A DNA stretch of 64,000 nt, from positions 1,922,001 through 1,986,000 of the forward strand of contig ML133502.1 in NCBI GenBank assembly GCA_003864495.1, in the 5' to 3' direction. Source of the stretch: Nemopilema nomurai (taxonomy: Eukaryota; Cnidaria; Scyphozoa; Rhizostomeae; Rhizostomatidae). The translations under genes and the position numbers were made by a program. The stretch's first letter is position 1; every line of letters starts with the position of its first letter. The notes beneath the pieces are model-generated. The model ran no database searches. It was not told the origin of the DNA and saw nothing but the letters and a program-made list of their open reading frames with translations. Shown here one piece after another: positions 26,401 through 35,100 of the stretch.

Positions 26401-29400
26401 GCAAGGGATCAGATGTAAAGGCAAAGGGATCAGATGTAAAGGCACAGGGATCAGATGGAAAGGCAAAGGGATCAGATGGAAAGGCAAAGGGATCAGATGA
26501 AAGGCAAAGGGATCAGATGTAAAGGCAAAGGGATCAGATGAAAGGCAAAGGGATCAGATGAAAAGGCAAAGGGATCAGATGTAAAGGCAAGGGATCAGAT
26601 GTAAAGGCAAAGGGATCAGATGTAAAGGCAAAGGGATCAGATGTAAAGGCAAAGGGATCAGATGTAAAGGCAACGGGATCAGATGTAAAGGCTAAGGGAT
26701 CAGATGGAAAGGCAAAGGGATCAGATGGAAAGGCAAAGGGATCAGATGAAAAGGCAAAGGGATCAGATGTAAAGGCAAGGGGATCAGATGTAAAGGCAAA
26801 GGGATCAGATGTAAAGGCTAAGGGATCAGATGGAAAGGCAAAGGGATCAGATGTAAAGGCAAGGGGATCAGATGTAAAGGCTAAGGGATCAGATGTAAAG
26901 GCAAAGGGATCAGATGTAAAGGCAAAGGGATCAGATGTAAAGGCAAAGGAATCAGATGTAAAGGCAAAGGGATCAGATGTAAAGGCACAGGGATCAGATG
27001 TAAAGGCAAGGGATCAGATGAAAGGCTAAGGGATCAGATGTAAAGGCAAAGGGATCAGATGTAAAGGCAAAGGGATCAGATGTAAAGGCAAGGGGATCAG
27101 ATGTAAAGGCAAAGGGATCAGATGTAAAGGCTAAGGGATCAGATGGAAAGGCAAAGGGATCAGATGTAAAGGCAAAGGGATCAGATGTAAAGGCAAGGGA
27201 ATCAGATGTAAAGGCAAAGGGATCAGATGTAAAGGCAAAGGGATCAGATGGAAAGGCTAAGGGATCAGATGTAAAGGCAAAGGGATCAGATGAAAAGGCA
27301 AAGGGATCAGATGTAAAGGCAAGGGGATCAGATGTAAAGGCAAAGGGATCAGATGTAAAGGCAAAGGGATCAGATGAAAGGCAAAGGGATCAGATGTAAA
27401 GGCAAAGGGATCAGATGTAAAGGCAAGGGATCAGATGTAAAGGCAAAGGAATCAGATGTAAAGGCAAAGGGATCAAATGTAAAGGCACAGGGATCAGATG
27501 GAAAGGCAAGGGGATCAGATGTAAAGGCAAAGGGATCAGATGTAAAGGCAAAGGGATCAGATGTAAAGGCAAAGGAATCAGATGTAAGGGCAAGGGGATC
27601 AGATGTAAAGGCAAAGGGATCAGATGTAAAGGCTAAGGGATCAGATGTAAAGGCAAAGGGATCAGATGTAAAGGCAAAGGGATCAGATGTAAAGGCAAAG
27701 GGATCAGATTTAAAGGCATTGTTTCCAGCGACACTCCAATGAAGATAAAATAATCACTCACATTGCACATCCAGCGTAACGTTGACATCATTTAATCCAG
27801 CTGAGTTCTGCGCAAAACAATTGTATGTTCCATGGTCAGACTTTGCTGCGTGATTCAACTTCAACGCACTTCGTACGACGGTGTAGTTTTGAATAACAGA
27901 GATAATTTCAGTTGTAATATTTACTGCCGAGAGTATAGGACTGCCATATTTTCTCCAAGTTATGTTTGGTGATGGTTGACCAAAGAATGTGCAGTGCAAA
28001 GTAACAGCGGAGCCTAGCTTCTTTGTGACTTTTTCTCCTGAGTAGTCTTGCAGCCGGGGAGAGACTAGAACGGAATTCAAAAGAAAGGTTTCTGTGATTA
28101 AAAGAGCACAACATAGCATGGTTAATAGTAACTACACTCAATGTAATTGGTGGGTCTTTTATCCAAATCTTCTAATTTTATCTTAAAAAATCTGGAGATG
28201 AAGTAATAGTCTCTAAAGATGGACTAAAAGTCTCTGGATATAGAGTAATAGTCTTTGAAGATGAAGTAATAATTTCTCAGTACGAAGAAATAGCGTCTGG
28301 AGATGAAGTAATAGCACCTGGAGATGAAGTCGTAGCAAATTTGAACTAGGTCATCATAGAAGGATTTTACTATTTGACATCGCTACGCAAAGAAACGAAG
28401 AACATAGTGCATCAGTGGTTTCAACTAGTGCATCATAGAAAAATAGTCAAAAAATAGCATTATCTTCGCTGTGTAGCCTTTTCTGTGTAGATACTGGCAG
28501 GTGAAACAAAGATTTCGCAATTTTATTTGAATCATTATTTTTACTGCCACAAAGAAGACTTCAGATTAAGATTGATTAGTGCTGCAAATTTCTAAGCCAC
28601 CTGTGCCGGTCAAGCTTGGATTCTTTTGAACTTATCGCAGTTATATCACGGTGTTATCGACTTATATCGTGATTTACAATATGGCTACCAGAACTATTAA
28701 TAAACATTACTTCATGGCAACAGAAGCCTAAAATGAATATTTGTCTAGTATTGTGCGTCCCATTGAAAAGTCTGCATTTTGGGATTCTCTGGCTGAAGAA
28801 CATGACAACTTACCATTTACAGTAAAATTTACTGTTGCTATTGGCCCTTCGCCAAGATAATTTACAGAAACACATGTATATGTTCCTCTGTTGTCGAAGG
28901 TTGTGGAGTTGATGGTGTACGTGCCAAGAGTAGTATTAGACAACAGCGTGCTTCCTTTGTAAATTTGATAAAATACTGTCGGATTCCCTTGAGAAGTGCA
29001 GCTAAATACTGTCTGTGCTCCGAGTTCTCCAATGTTTCCAACTCTGTTGGTTGTCATTTTGGAATTTTGTGGGGCATCTAGAAAAAAACGCATGCATTTA
29101 TTCAATTGCAAACATTTTTGATTTCTAGGCCAAGGAACAGGATACTTTTCTAAAATTAGATACTCATCAGATTTTAAGCAACGGAGGTGTTATTTTGAAG
29201 AATTAAAACTTCTATTTGAGACAGGAAACGATACTTATTTAGCACATTAAAACAATTGAATGCCTAATTCTAAGCATCGATGTAAATGTGACAACATGAT
29301 TGCCGTCAAGAAATAAGACGTACTTACAGTAAACAATATGATTAGTTTCTGACATTGCATTGTCATTGGGCAATGTTGCTATACACTGTATAAGCCCATT

Positions 29401-32400
29401 ATCGTTAGGTGTTGTGCGGTTTATCAGCAGTGTAGTCAAAACTCGAGTCGAATTGCTGAATGTTCCAATTGTTGTTGTATTGATGACGTAACGGGAACCG
29501 TTAACTTCTTTTCCACTTAGAAACCATTTGATGGCTGGAAGAGGCCTAGCATCAAATTGACAGCTCAACACAGAGAGAGTGTGAATCATGACTACAGTCT
29601 CGTTTGGTAGTGCAAGTCCAATCTTTGGTGGTACTTGAGAATAAAGAAGAGAACTCTTTTAAGGAATATTCACTTTATTTATGATGAAAAATCAAATCAA
29701 TGCTCATTGGAAGACCCCTATAATGAGAGCGAGCAAGAGTAACGAGAGAGTGGACCTCTAGGTGTAAGAGCCTATTTATCTTAAAGAATCCGGTTCTAGG
29801 TAGGCAAGGCTCAGTTTTAAGCTTGAATATGGTGTGCACCTGCCTATGTTTGCGTAATCAACTACCTGGGAAAGAAAATAACCATGCGTCGAATCAAAAA
29901 CTAGAATTGATTCGATATTCTGTATACTTTTAATATAGTTCTAGAGACAGAGTAGGGAACAATGACTTATCTATAAATCTTTTAAGTTATCGGGGAATTC
30001 ACAAACTCACCTGTAACTACCAGTTGAACCATGTGTTCGTGCGAATGTCCATTGCTATACAGTAATCGACAGACAAAATATCCTTCGTCGGAAATTTGGA
30101 CATTCCTTACTATCATCCCTGCATTTGGCACGTATGTCGTTCTGTTGATGAAATTTTCTTTATATGTGTTAGGGGCTCCATCATGAATTTGCGACATTAC
30201 CATCTTTCCAAGGACGCTTCCAGATTTGTCACTCTGATACCAATTTTTTACGGTTGCGGTAACTAACGGGTCACCTGTCTCATAGGTCCAATTGAAAAAG
30301 ACTTGACTGCCTGTTCTGGAGTATATAATCGATGGAGGTGTAGATGTAAACCTTTCTTCCGCATAACAACCTGTAAAATAACAGAGCAGAGGCTTCATTA
30401 TAAGCCGATCACTATTGCCCTTACTTGGGGCAATTTGAATGACACTTATACTGTTCTGAATCCATGGTAATCAGTGTGAGAGCATTTCCCATTGGCAGGA
30501 ATAGCAAGTTAAAGCATGCTATAACACGAACTGGAACTCTGGAACTATAGGTACTGGAAATCTCCATTCACAAGGTGAAGAAGGAAGAATGTGCCAGCGC
30601 GTGATAAATACGCATGACGTGCAATTACAGACACATAAAAGGCATTATATTCTTTTCAAGCTGAAATTCTATCGGACCAGTAAAAATCACTGCTGAACTT
30701 ATAGAGCCGCCAACACGGACCGCGAACTAAAGAGGCATTGCATTTTGGCAGAGAAAGGGGCGGGGCAGGCAAATAGCTTGTCTTTGGGCAAGGACTTAAT
30801 AGCATCAACCGATAGCTCAGTTGGTAGTGCACTGATGTCCAAAGTCAGGGCCGTGAGTTCGAGTCGGTCGGTCGCTCGGGTTGGTTATTTTCCCACATTC
30901 TCTACTTTATTTTTTTCCGAAATCCTGTTGCTTATGGAAATATTAGGAAATGAAAACTTGGTTCCTTAATTTGTAACTTAAACCATACAAAAGACATACT
31001 CAGCTTTTGAAAAAGTGCAAAACATGATAGGTAACTTTTTTGCGACGTGATTATTATGATGATTATTATGCACCGTATAAATCACTCCTTATCTGCTGGT
31101 TTCTTCTCATAAACTTTTCGATTTCTTCTTGCATAAAAGCAGGCTCATATCTAAAAGTTTCTGAGCTGACAAAGAGGGGCAAAATCTGTGAGCGGGCAGT
31201 GCCACCCAGCCACACCCCTTGGTTTCTTGCCTGAAATCGTAATGCAATCATTTTGTTACATTACCCAATAATGATAAAGAAGTGCCTTTCCAAAGTCTCA
31301 TTAGTTCATTCCCCCTGCATTGCTATAAGCCACAGACAGATTGAGATTATTGAATTGGGAAATCAGCCTGACCAGCGTCTTGTTTGAGATGAGCACACTA
31401 GATTCTTGCGCGCTGAGGTCTGTCATGTCATAGGCTCTTCAAGGTATGCTCATGTCATAGGCTCCTCAAAATTCTATCCCAAGAAATTCTTAGCCAAATA
31501 TATAATGGTATCGTACAACTGCATTTCCACTATTGTTGCTATGTGGGAGCTGTGGGCAATCCAGGAGACTTACACTACAGAAATTACAAAATCACTTTGT
31601 CCGAGTTGTGACAAACAGTGGCTGTGATGCATCTGCTAATGCCTTTACACAAAGGTCAAAATGGCCAATTGTCGCTGAAATCAGAAAACGAAAGACTGAC
31701 GATCGTTTAAAAATCCTTAAATGGTCTTGTACAAACATATCTCTCAAGCAGCTTTTCAAAAATCTCAACACTGTGATGAGACACAGGGCACTGTCTTACG
31801 CATACCTCTTTTCAAAACCAGAAATATACATGTGTTGAACTGCCGTGACTCCGAGGCTAAGCAAGCGCCCCCCTATGAATGCTTTTAGGCATCAACATAA
31901 AAGCTTGTGGGGTAATCATATTTTGAAGTTGCCTGTACTCTAACATTGTGATTAAGTTATCTATTTTTGGTATGCAGGTTATTTTTCTTGTAAATTTTAG
32001 AATCTAATTTCTTTTCACGGCCCTATGAAAAGCGGCATTTGCTGAGGGCAATAAAGAATGAAAATAAATGAAAACATAAATTAATGAATGAGCCAAATGA
32101 AAGCTTTCAGTCAACTGGTTCAGAATTTCCTAACTACTCTCCACTTTAAGATGTAGGGCTGCATCACCTTTGCTTGAATTGGGGCTGGACCCAGATAGAA
32201 TTTATCTTTTTACCTTCCCATTGAAATTTTAATTAGGACTCGTCTAGTACAAGCTTTTGCGTGCTGGGTGGGCAAGCAGCATGTTTTTTATTAATAATAA
32301 TTTCAAAGCATCGCAGATCGCATTCAAAAATCCCAAAAAACACGGAAAGTTCTTACGAAGTAATTTGATTCACAATGGCAAGAAAAAGTGGAATTAGCTT

Positions 32401-33328
32401 TTGCATACTTAAAGTACTTGTTGTCTGACACTTCTATAAACGTTTATTTCCTTTATAAAAAACTACTTTGCTATAATCAAGACAGTCGAAAAATTTCATC
32501 ATTTGCTGACGTTTACTGTAGCCCCTGTACCCCCCAGCCACAAGCAACGCCCCTGGGTCCTGCTAAAGCGATCTTTCCTTTGCCTGTTGGGTTTTCTTCA
32601 ACCATTGATGTCTCGAAAAAGTATTTTTGATAAATATTTATAGCATTTTACCTTGTCCCTCCTCTATGTTAATGGTCAAGAACGGGTGCTCACTTTAACG
32701 CAGTGCTATAAACAATTTGTTGGCAGAATTGAAAAATAGCTCTGCAAAAGTAGTACTGCTATGAAATACAATTGTGCAAATGCTCTCAAAAGATGGCCTT
32801 TTAACATTGACGGAAACAATTCAACAATTTGACAAGAAATTTAATAGCATGATATGCACACCAACTAGAAAGAAACTAATGAGATTTATACATTGAATAA
32901 TAAATAAAGCCAAAAGCATTTTTGCAGATAGGTTGTTATCCTTTTTCAATTAAGGGTATTAAGAAAAGTAATGGTCCATAAAGTTTTGAATATTCCTTGC
33001 ACAGAGCTGTCGGTTGTAGCAAGTAAATTGGCTAAGAATTGTCTGATTTTCTGCCTAGATGAAACTGACATCACAGAGGTATTGCGGTAACCATTGAAGT
33101 GTCTTTATATCGAACATGCTTCATGCAATTATGAATAACTTTCATAAACCATGCTAAGTGACATCGCATTATTGTTGTAAGTAAAAGAGATGGCGTCGCT
33201 TGTTGTCTAATTCACTCGCCAGGCCAATCATTGCACCGTACGCTGCAAGGCCTAAAAAGCTTATGAATGTGCTTACCGTTTAATACCAACTGCAAAACTG
33301 CCAATGTAAACACTAAAATCCGTTCCAT
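17009..33328 (-). CDS. gene B: Ig(12)-TSP1-transmembrane receptor, complete
   Basis: Eighteen exons on the minus strand whose lengths sum to 4365 bases (1454 residues plus stop). Domain order: signal peptide; Ig1-Ig12; one TSP1 domain; an 8-residue linker micro-exon; a transmembrane helix of about 23 residues with a basic stop-transfer; and a cytoplasmic tail of about 156 residues. Junctions are phase 1 except a phase-0 intron inside Ig11 and a phase-2 intron after the transmembrane exon. The tail carries TNYDEV (fits TxYxxV/I, the ITSM form), YNEM (YxxM) and YGNL (YxN), patterns known in other families to bind SH2 proteins when phosphorylated. The protein is inferred to be a plasma-membrane receptor for adhesion or recognition. 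Ig+TSP1 combinations occur in UNC5 and hemicentin, but UNC5 has ZU5/death domains that are absent here and hemicentin is secreted, so neither name fits. Gene A, 4.35 kb downstream, is its paralogue. Confidence 0.88.
18155..18242 (-). CDS. gene B exon 17: transmembrane helix
   Basis: 88-base exon, acceptor ..CGTTGACAG, donor GTACGC, entering in phase 1 and leaving in phase 2. Encodes EAWAIALYVLIPIIVVLLVI continuing to LLLWLARSN: a single hydrophobic span with a basic end on the cytoplasmic side. Confidence 0.88.
18503..18526 (-). CDS. gene B exon 16: 24-base juxtamembrane micro-exon
   Basis: Flanked by acceptor ..TATTCGCAG and donor GTATGT, phase 1-1. Encodes about eight residues (PIKELKQD) between TSP1 and the membrane helix. 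Being 24 bases and in phase, it could be skipped without a frame change. Confidence 0.6.
18667..18810 (-). CDS. gene B exon 15: thrombospondin type 1 domain
   Basis: 144-base phase 1-1 exon of 48 residues. WTVWGDCNSTCKVGLRTRTR matches the TSP1 pattern W-x2-W-x2-C-x3-C-x2-G-x4-R-x-C, and six cysteines follow the family order, ending CTGAC. Donor GTAAGT. Confidence 0.9.
19203..19454 (-). CDS. gene B exon 14: Ig domain 12 (short)
   Basis: 252-base phase 1-1 exon, acceptor ..TCCCAACAG, donor GTTAGT. IVCTCAGRG, VYWTKGN and YKCHLEN are visible. At 84 residues it is the shortest Ig domain of the set and has an additional cysteine (PAEC) upstream. Confidence 0.83.
20267..20341. repeat. 25-bp tandem repeat x3 in gene B intron
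   Basis: Three exact-length copies of a 25-bp unit (tgccacgaatggagctttgc plus tgaag), the middle one with two substitutions. Lies in the intron between exons 13 and 14. Confidence 0.85.
20418..20502 (-). CDS. gene B exon 13: second half of Ig domain 11
   Basis: 85-base exon entering in phase 0 (acceptor ..TTCATTTTAG) and leaving in phase 1 (donor GTATGT). Begins EQSSGVYTCIAVNSLG, completing the F strand and second cysteine of Ig11. Confidence 0.85.
20834..21003 (-). CDS. gene B exon 12: first half of Ig domain 11
   Basis: 170-base exon starting in phase 1 and ending in phase 0 at a donor GTTCGT, after IPSAQ. Holds IECKVAANP and FLWTKDG (B and C strands). The second cysteine is in the next exon. 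Confidence 0.82.
21520..21828 (-). CDS. gene B exon 11: Ig domain 10
   Basis: 309-base phase 1-1 exon, acceptor ..TTGTCCTAG, donor GTGAGT. FECQVEGHP, VWWKKNG and YTCVANSSAG present. Confidence 0.9.
22212..22517 (-). CDS. gene B exon 10: Ig domain 9
   Basis: 306-base phase 1-1 exon. LTCVFDSIP, VYWVFNG and YGCHARNHQG present. Donor GTATGT. Confidence 0.9.
22828..23136 (-). CDS. gene B exon 9: Ig domain 8
   Basis: 309-base phase 1-1 exon. LFCEIRSSP, LLWLVNG and YACKAENSLG present. Donor GTAAGT. Confidence 0.9.
23314..23625 (-). CDS. gene B exon 8: Ig domain 7
   Basis: 312-base phase 1-1 exon. MECTVRSNP, FTWTKNG and YSCIATNDVG present. Acceptor ..TTCCTTCAG, donor GTAAGT. Confidence 0.9.
24318..24623 (-). 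CDS. gene B exon 7: Ig domain 6
   Basis: 306-base phase 1-1 exon. MTCKLHSQP, MHWEKNG and YRCIATNSVG present. Donor GTAAGT. The intron before it is only about 135 bases. Confidence 0.9.
24759..25064 (-). CDS. gene B exon 6: Ig domain 5
   Basis: 306-base phase 1-1 exon, acceptor ..TTGTTTTAG, donor GTTAGT. WTCIAEGNP, INWHMSG and LSCNATNSAG present. The preceding 2.7-kb intron is almost filled by a 21-bp minisatellite. Confidence 0.88.
25291..27716. repeat. 21-bp minisatellite in gene B intron between Ig4 and Ig5, about 115 units
   Basis: Unit of 21 bp: ggatcagatgtaaaggcaaa plus one g. Point variants are gtaaag/gaaaag/ggaaag and gcaaag/gctaag/gcacag. Because 21 is divisible by 3 and the unit lacks stops, both strands show long artificial frames, such as a 330-residue run of GSDVKAK on the plus strand. 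Single-base deletions cluster after about 26260. The array fills most of the intron 27761-25065. Confidence 0.97.
27762..28064 (-). CDS. gene B exon 5: Ig domain 4
   Basis: 303-base phase 1-1 exon, acceptor ..CCGTTCTAG, donor GTGAGT. LHCTFFGQP, ITWRKYG and SDHGTYNCFAQNSAG are classic I-set landmarks. Confidence 0.9.
28190..28330. repeat. degenerate minisatellite in gene B intron between Ig3 and Ig4
   Basis: About five imperfect copies of a roughly 30-bp unit with the core ctggagatgaagtaatag. No coding potential. Confidence 0.7.
28814..29077 (-). CDS. gene B exon 4: Ig domain 3
   Basis: 264-base phase 1-1 exon, the same length as gene A exon 4. FSCTSQGNP and YTCVSVNYLG carry the cysteines. 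The core tryptophan is replaced (VFYQIYKG), a trait shared with gene A. Confidence 0.87.
29328..29633 (-). CDS. gene B exon 3: Ig domain 2
   Basis: 306-base phase 1-1 exon. Acceptor ..TATTCTCAAG, donor GTAAGT. Cysteine in LSCQFDARP, tryptophan in IKWFLSG, second cysteine in IQCIAT. Confidence 0.87.
30011..30370 (-). CDS. gene B exon 2: Ig domain 1
   Basis: 360-base phase 1-1 exon, acceptor ..TTTTACAG, donor GTGAGT. Contains VFFNWTY in place of the first cysteine and DEGYFVCRLL with the second cysteine kept. V-like, longer than the other Ig exons, and homologous to gene A exon 2. Confidence 0.85.
30806..30890 (+). tRNA. tRNA-Trp(CCA)-like sequence, probable pseudogene or SINE head
   Basis: The A-box region tagctcagttggtagtgc and the B-box region gagttcgagtc are conserved. 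The anticodon arm fits ctgat-gtccaaa-gtcag: a 5-bp stem and 7-base loop with T33 and anticodon CCA (Trp). The D stem has one mismatch, the T stem is mostly unpaired, and the caaccg acceptor strand pairs only with a displaced cgggttg. It lies in intron 1 of gene B. A decayed tRNA gene or tRNA-derived SINE is more likely than a working tRNA. Confidence 0.45.
31530..32090 (+). mobile_element. 3' fragment of a LINE retrotransposon
   Basis: A short frame with LQKLQNHFVRVVTNSGCDAS resembles the conserved C-terminal part of LINE reverse-transcriptase polyproteins. The 3' end is a typical LINE tail: a ggcatttgctgagggcaataaag stretch and then aatgaaaataaatgaaaa simple repeats. 5'-truncated and frame-broken. 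Sits in gene B intron 1 in the opposite orientation. Confidence 0.5.
32100..33276. other. rest of gene B intron 1
   Basis: AT-rich sequence without a recognisable gene, RNA or mobile element. Confidence 0.5.
33277..33328 (-). CDS. gene B exon 1: signal peptide
   Basis: 52-base exon encoding MERILVFTLAVLQLVLN plus one base, donor GTAAGC. It shares length and phase with gene A exon 1. The following intron is 2.9 kb and contains a tRNA-like element and a LINE fragment. Confidence 0.85.
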
Positions 33329-35100
33329 GTTGAGGCAAAGTGAAAGTTGCAACTGGATTCACTTTTATTTGTTCAAGCACTACAAGCACAGAAAGCTAAA
33401 ACTTCCTCGAGTGATACAACAGGCTACTGATTTTATTCATCTACCGCTAGGATTTTCTGAGATTTTCTGCGCGAAAATTTTCACAGAATGCGATTTGCCG
33501 CCTGGTTACAATACGTCCGTTAGCAACAGAACCCAAACCACATGTTCTGAACTAATTTGCATTCGTTTGAAGCCACCCTTCGCTAACCAAGAGAAAAACC
33601 TCCAATTGAAATTTCACAAATAGGCCTACGATAAAATTCTTTGAAAAACCTAAACAATTCATAGAGACGAGTGCTTGCAAAGACAGATGGCATGATAACA
33701 AGGAAGGAAACAAAACCCGTTTCGAACAACAATCAGCCTCTCACCCGGCTATTCCCTTGGAGAAACAATAATACAGGATAAAGAATTGAAATGCACTACA
33801 AAAGGCCACCCACACATTACATAACAATGTGGGAAACTGTTCTCAGATATGAAGTATTGTGCTAGCAAAAAAACATGTTGTGCAAAAACACACATTGGTT
33901 CGCCGAACATTTCATCATAAAAAAACTTGAACAGACTTAAAATGTAGACGGACTTTAAAACACGAGGGTGAACGGACGGCAAAGCTTGCCCGTCAGAAAA
34001 GTTTAGTGCTTGAAGATTGGAGGAGAGAATTAAGCAGCATGTTTCCACGGGCATGAAGACAAAAGCCTCTGCAGAAAGACAAGGGCTCAAGCCAGGGGCT
34101 CAAGCCAGGGGCTCAAGCCAGGGGCCAAAAGTTCTATCCATCAAGGGGCCGATCCAGGCCGCCGCCGCAAACGCCTTACGTAAGGCAGTCAGAACTTTTC
34201 AAATCTTGCAAGAGATTTCTTGGCCATTCTAAGATTTTTACGGGTTTAAACATTTTTACCGGCTGTTTTACTTTATTTTCGCCTTTTTATAGCAATGACT
34301 TCCATATCTGCGCTTGAATCTCGGTTTGGTGAATTACGAAAGAGACAAGCCAGTTTCCTTCCATATTTGGCTATCCCTTTGTAATATCTTTTATTGTGCT
34401 GCATTTCGAGCAATTGTGAGGCATTGCGACCTGTCAAAGTTGTATTGTGCTGGAGCTCCAAAGTATTGTGCTGCAGCGAAAATCAATTGTGCGGCGCTAG
34501 AAACAATGTGCGGCATCCAGAAGTTTGAAATGCCGCACAAGCCATTGTTGGAATTTTGAGATGCCGCACAATCAACTTCTAGAAAGAACATTCGATTTGA
34601 CAGCTTACACAATGCTGTTCCCGCAAATAACAAATAGGTCTCGAATGCCGCACAATCGATGGGGACCGCAGCACATGGTACTAGATTGTTCGGCCTGAGG
34701 CAGAAAACAACTTTTCGAAGCTTTGAAACTCAAACTCAAAACATTTTTTTCAGCAAATCAATTAATTACATGTTACGTCATTTAGGTCAGTTGTTTAAAA
34801 TTCAATTATTAAATCCAAAATTACAATAAGAACATTAAAGCAAGAGAAAACAACCCTATATAAGAATAAATCAGCTGACGGACACATGAAAAAACTCAAG
34901 ATAGAGCTATCAAAGGCATGTGCCCGGTTGACGTGATTTGACGACAAGTTTACAGTTCATTTTGGTTTGCATAACAGTAAGAATGAGATAATAGAAATGT
35001 AAATGACACTAGAAAAAAGCAAGGGAAGTGAATAAAGAAAAAAAAATTTATTTAAAGATAAAAAAGGGACAAATAGGCTTATAGTATGTGCTGGTATTTT
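33329..35100. other. 5' flank of gene B
   Basis: Presumed promoter region of gene B. Contains a 14-bp tandem repeat (gggctcaagccagg, three copies at about 34083-34124) and a cluster of direct and inverted ttgtgcggcat/atgccgcacaa words (about 34380-34660). No clear core promoter motif and no protein gene. Confidence 0.45.

Noticed and set aside
17009..33328. Assignment of gene B to UNC5 or hemicentin
   Set aside because: UNC5 has two Ig, two TSP1, ZU5 and death domains; hemicentin is secreted with a VWA domain. Gene B has twelve Ig, one TSP1 and a short signalling tail.
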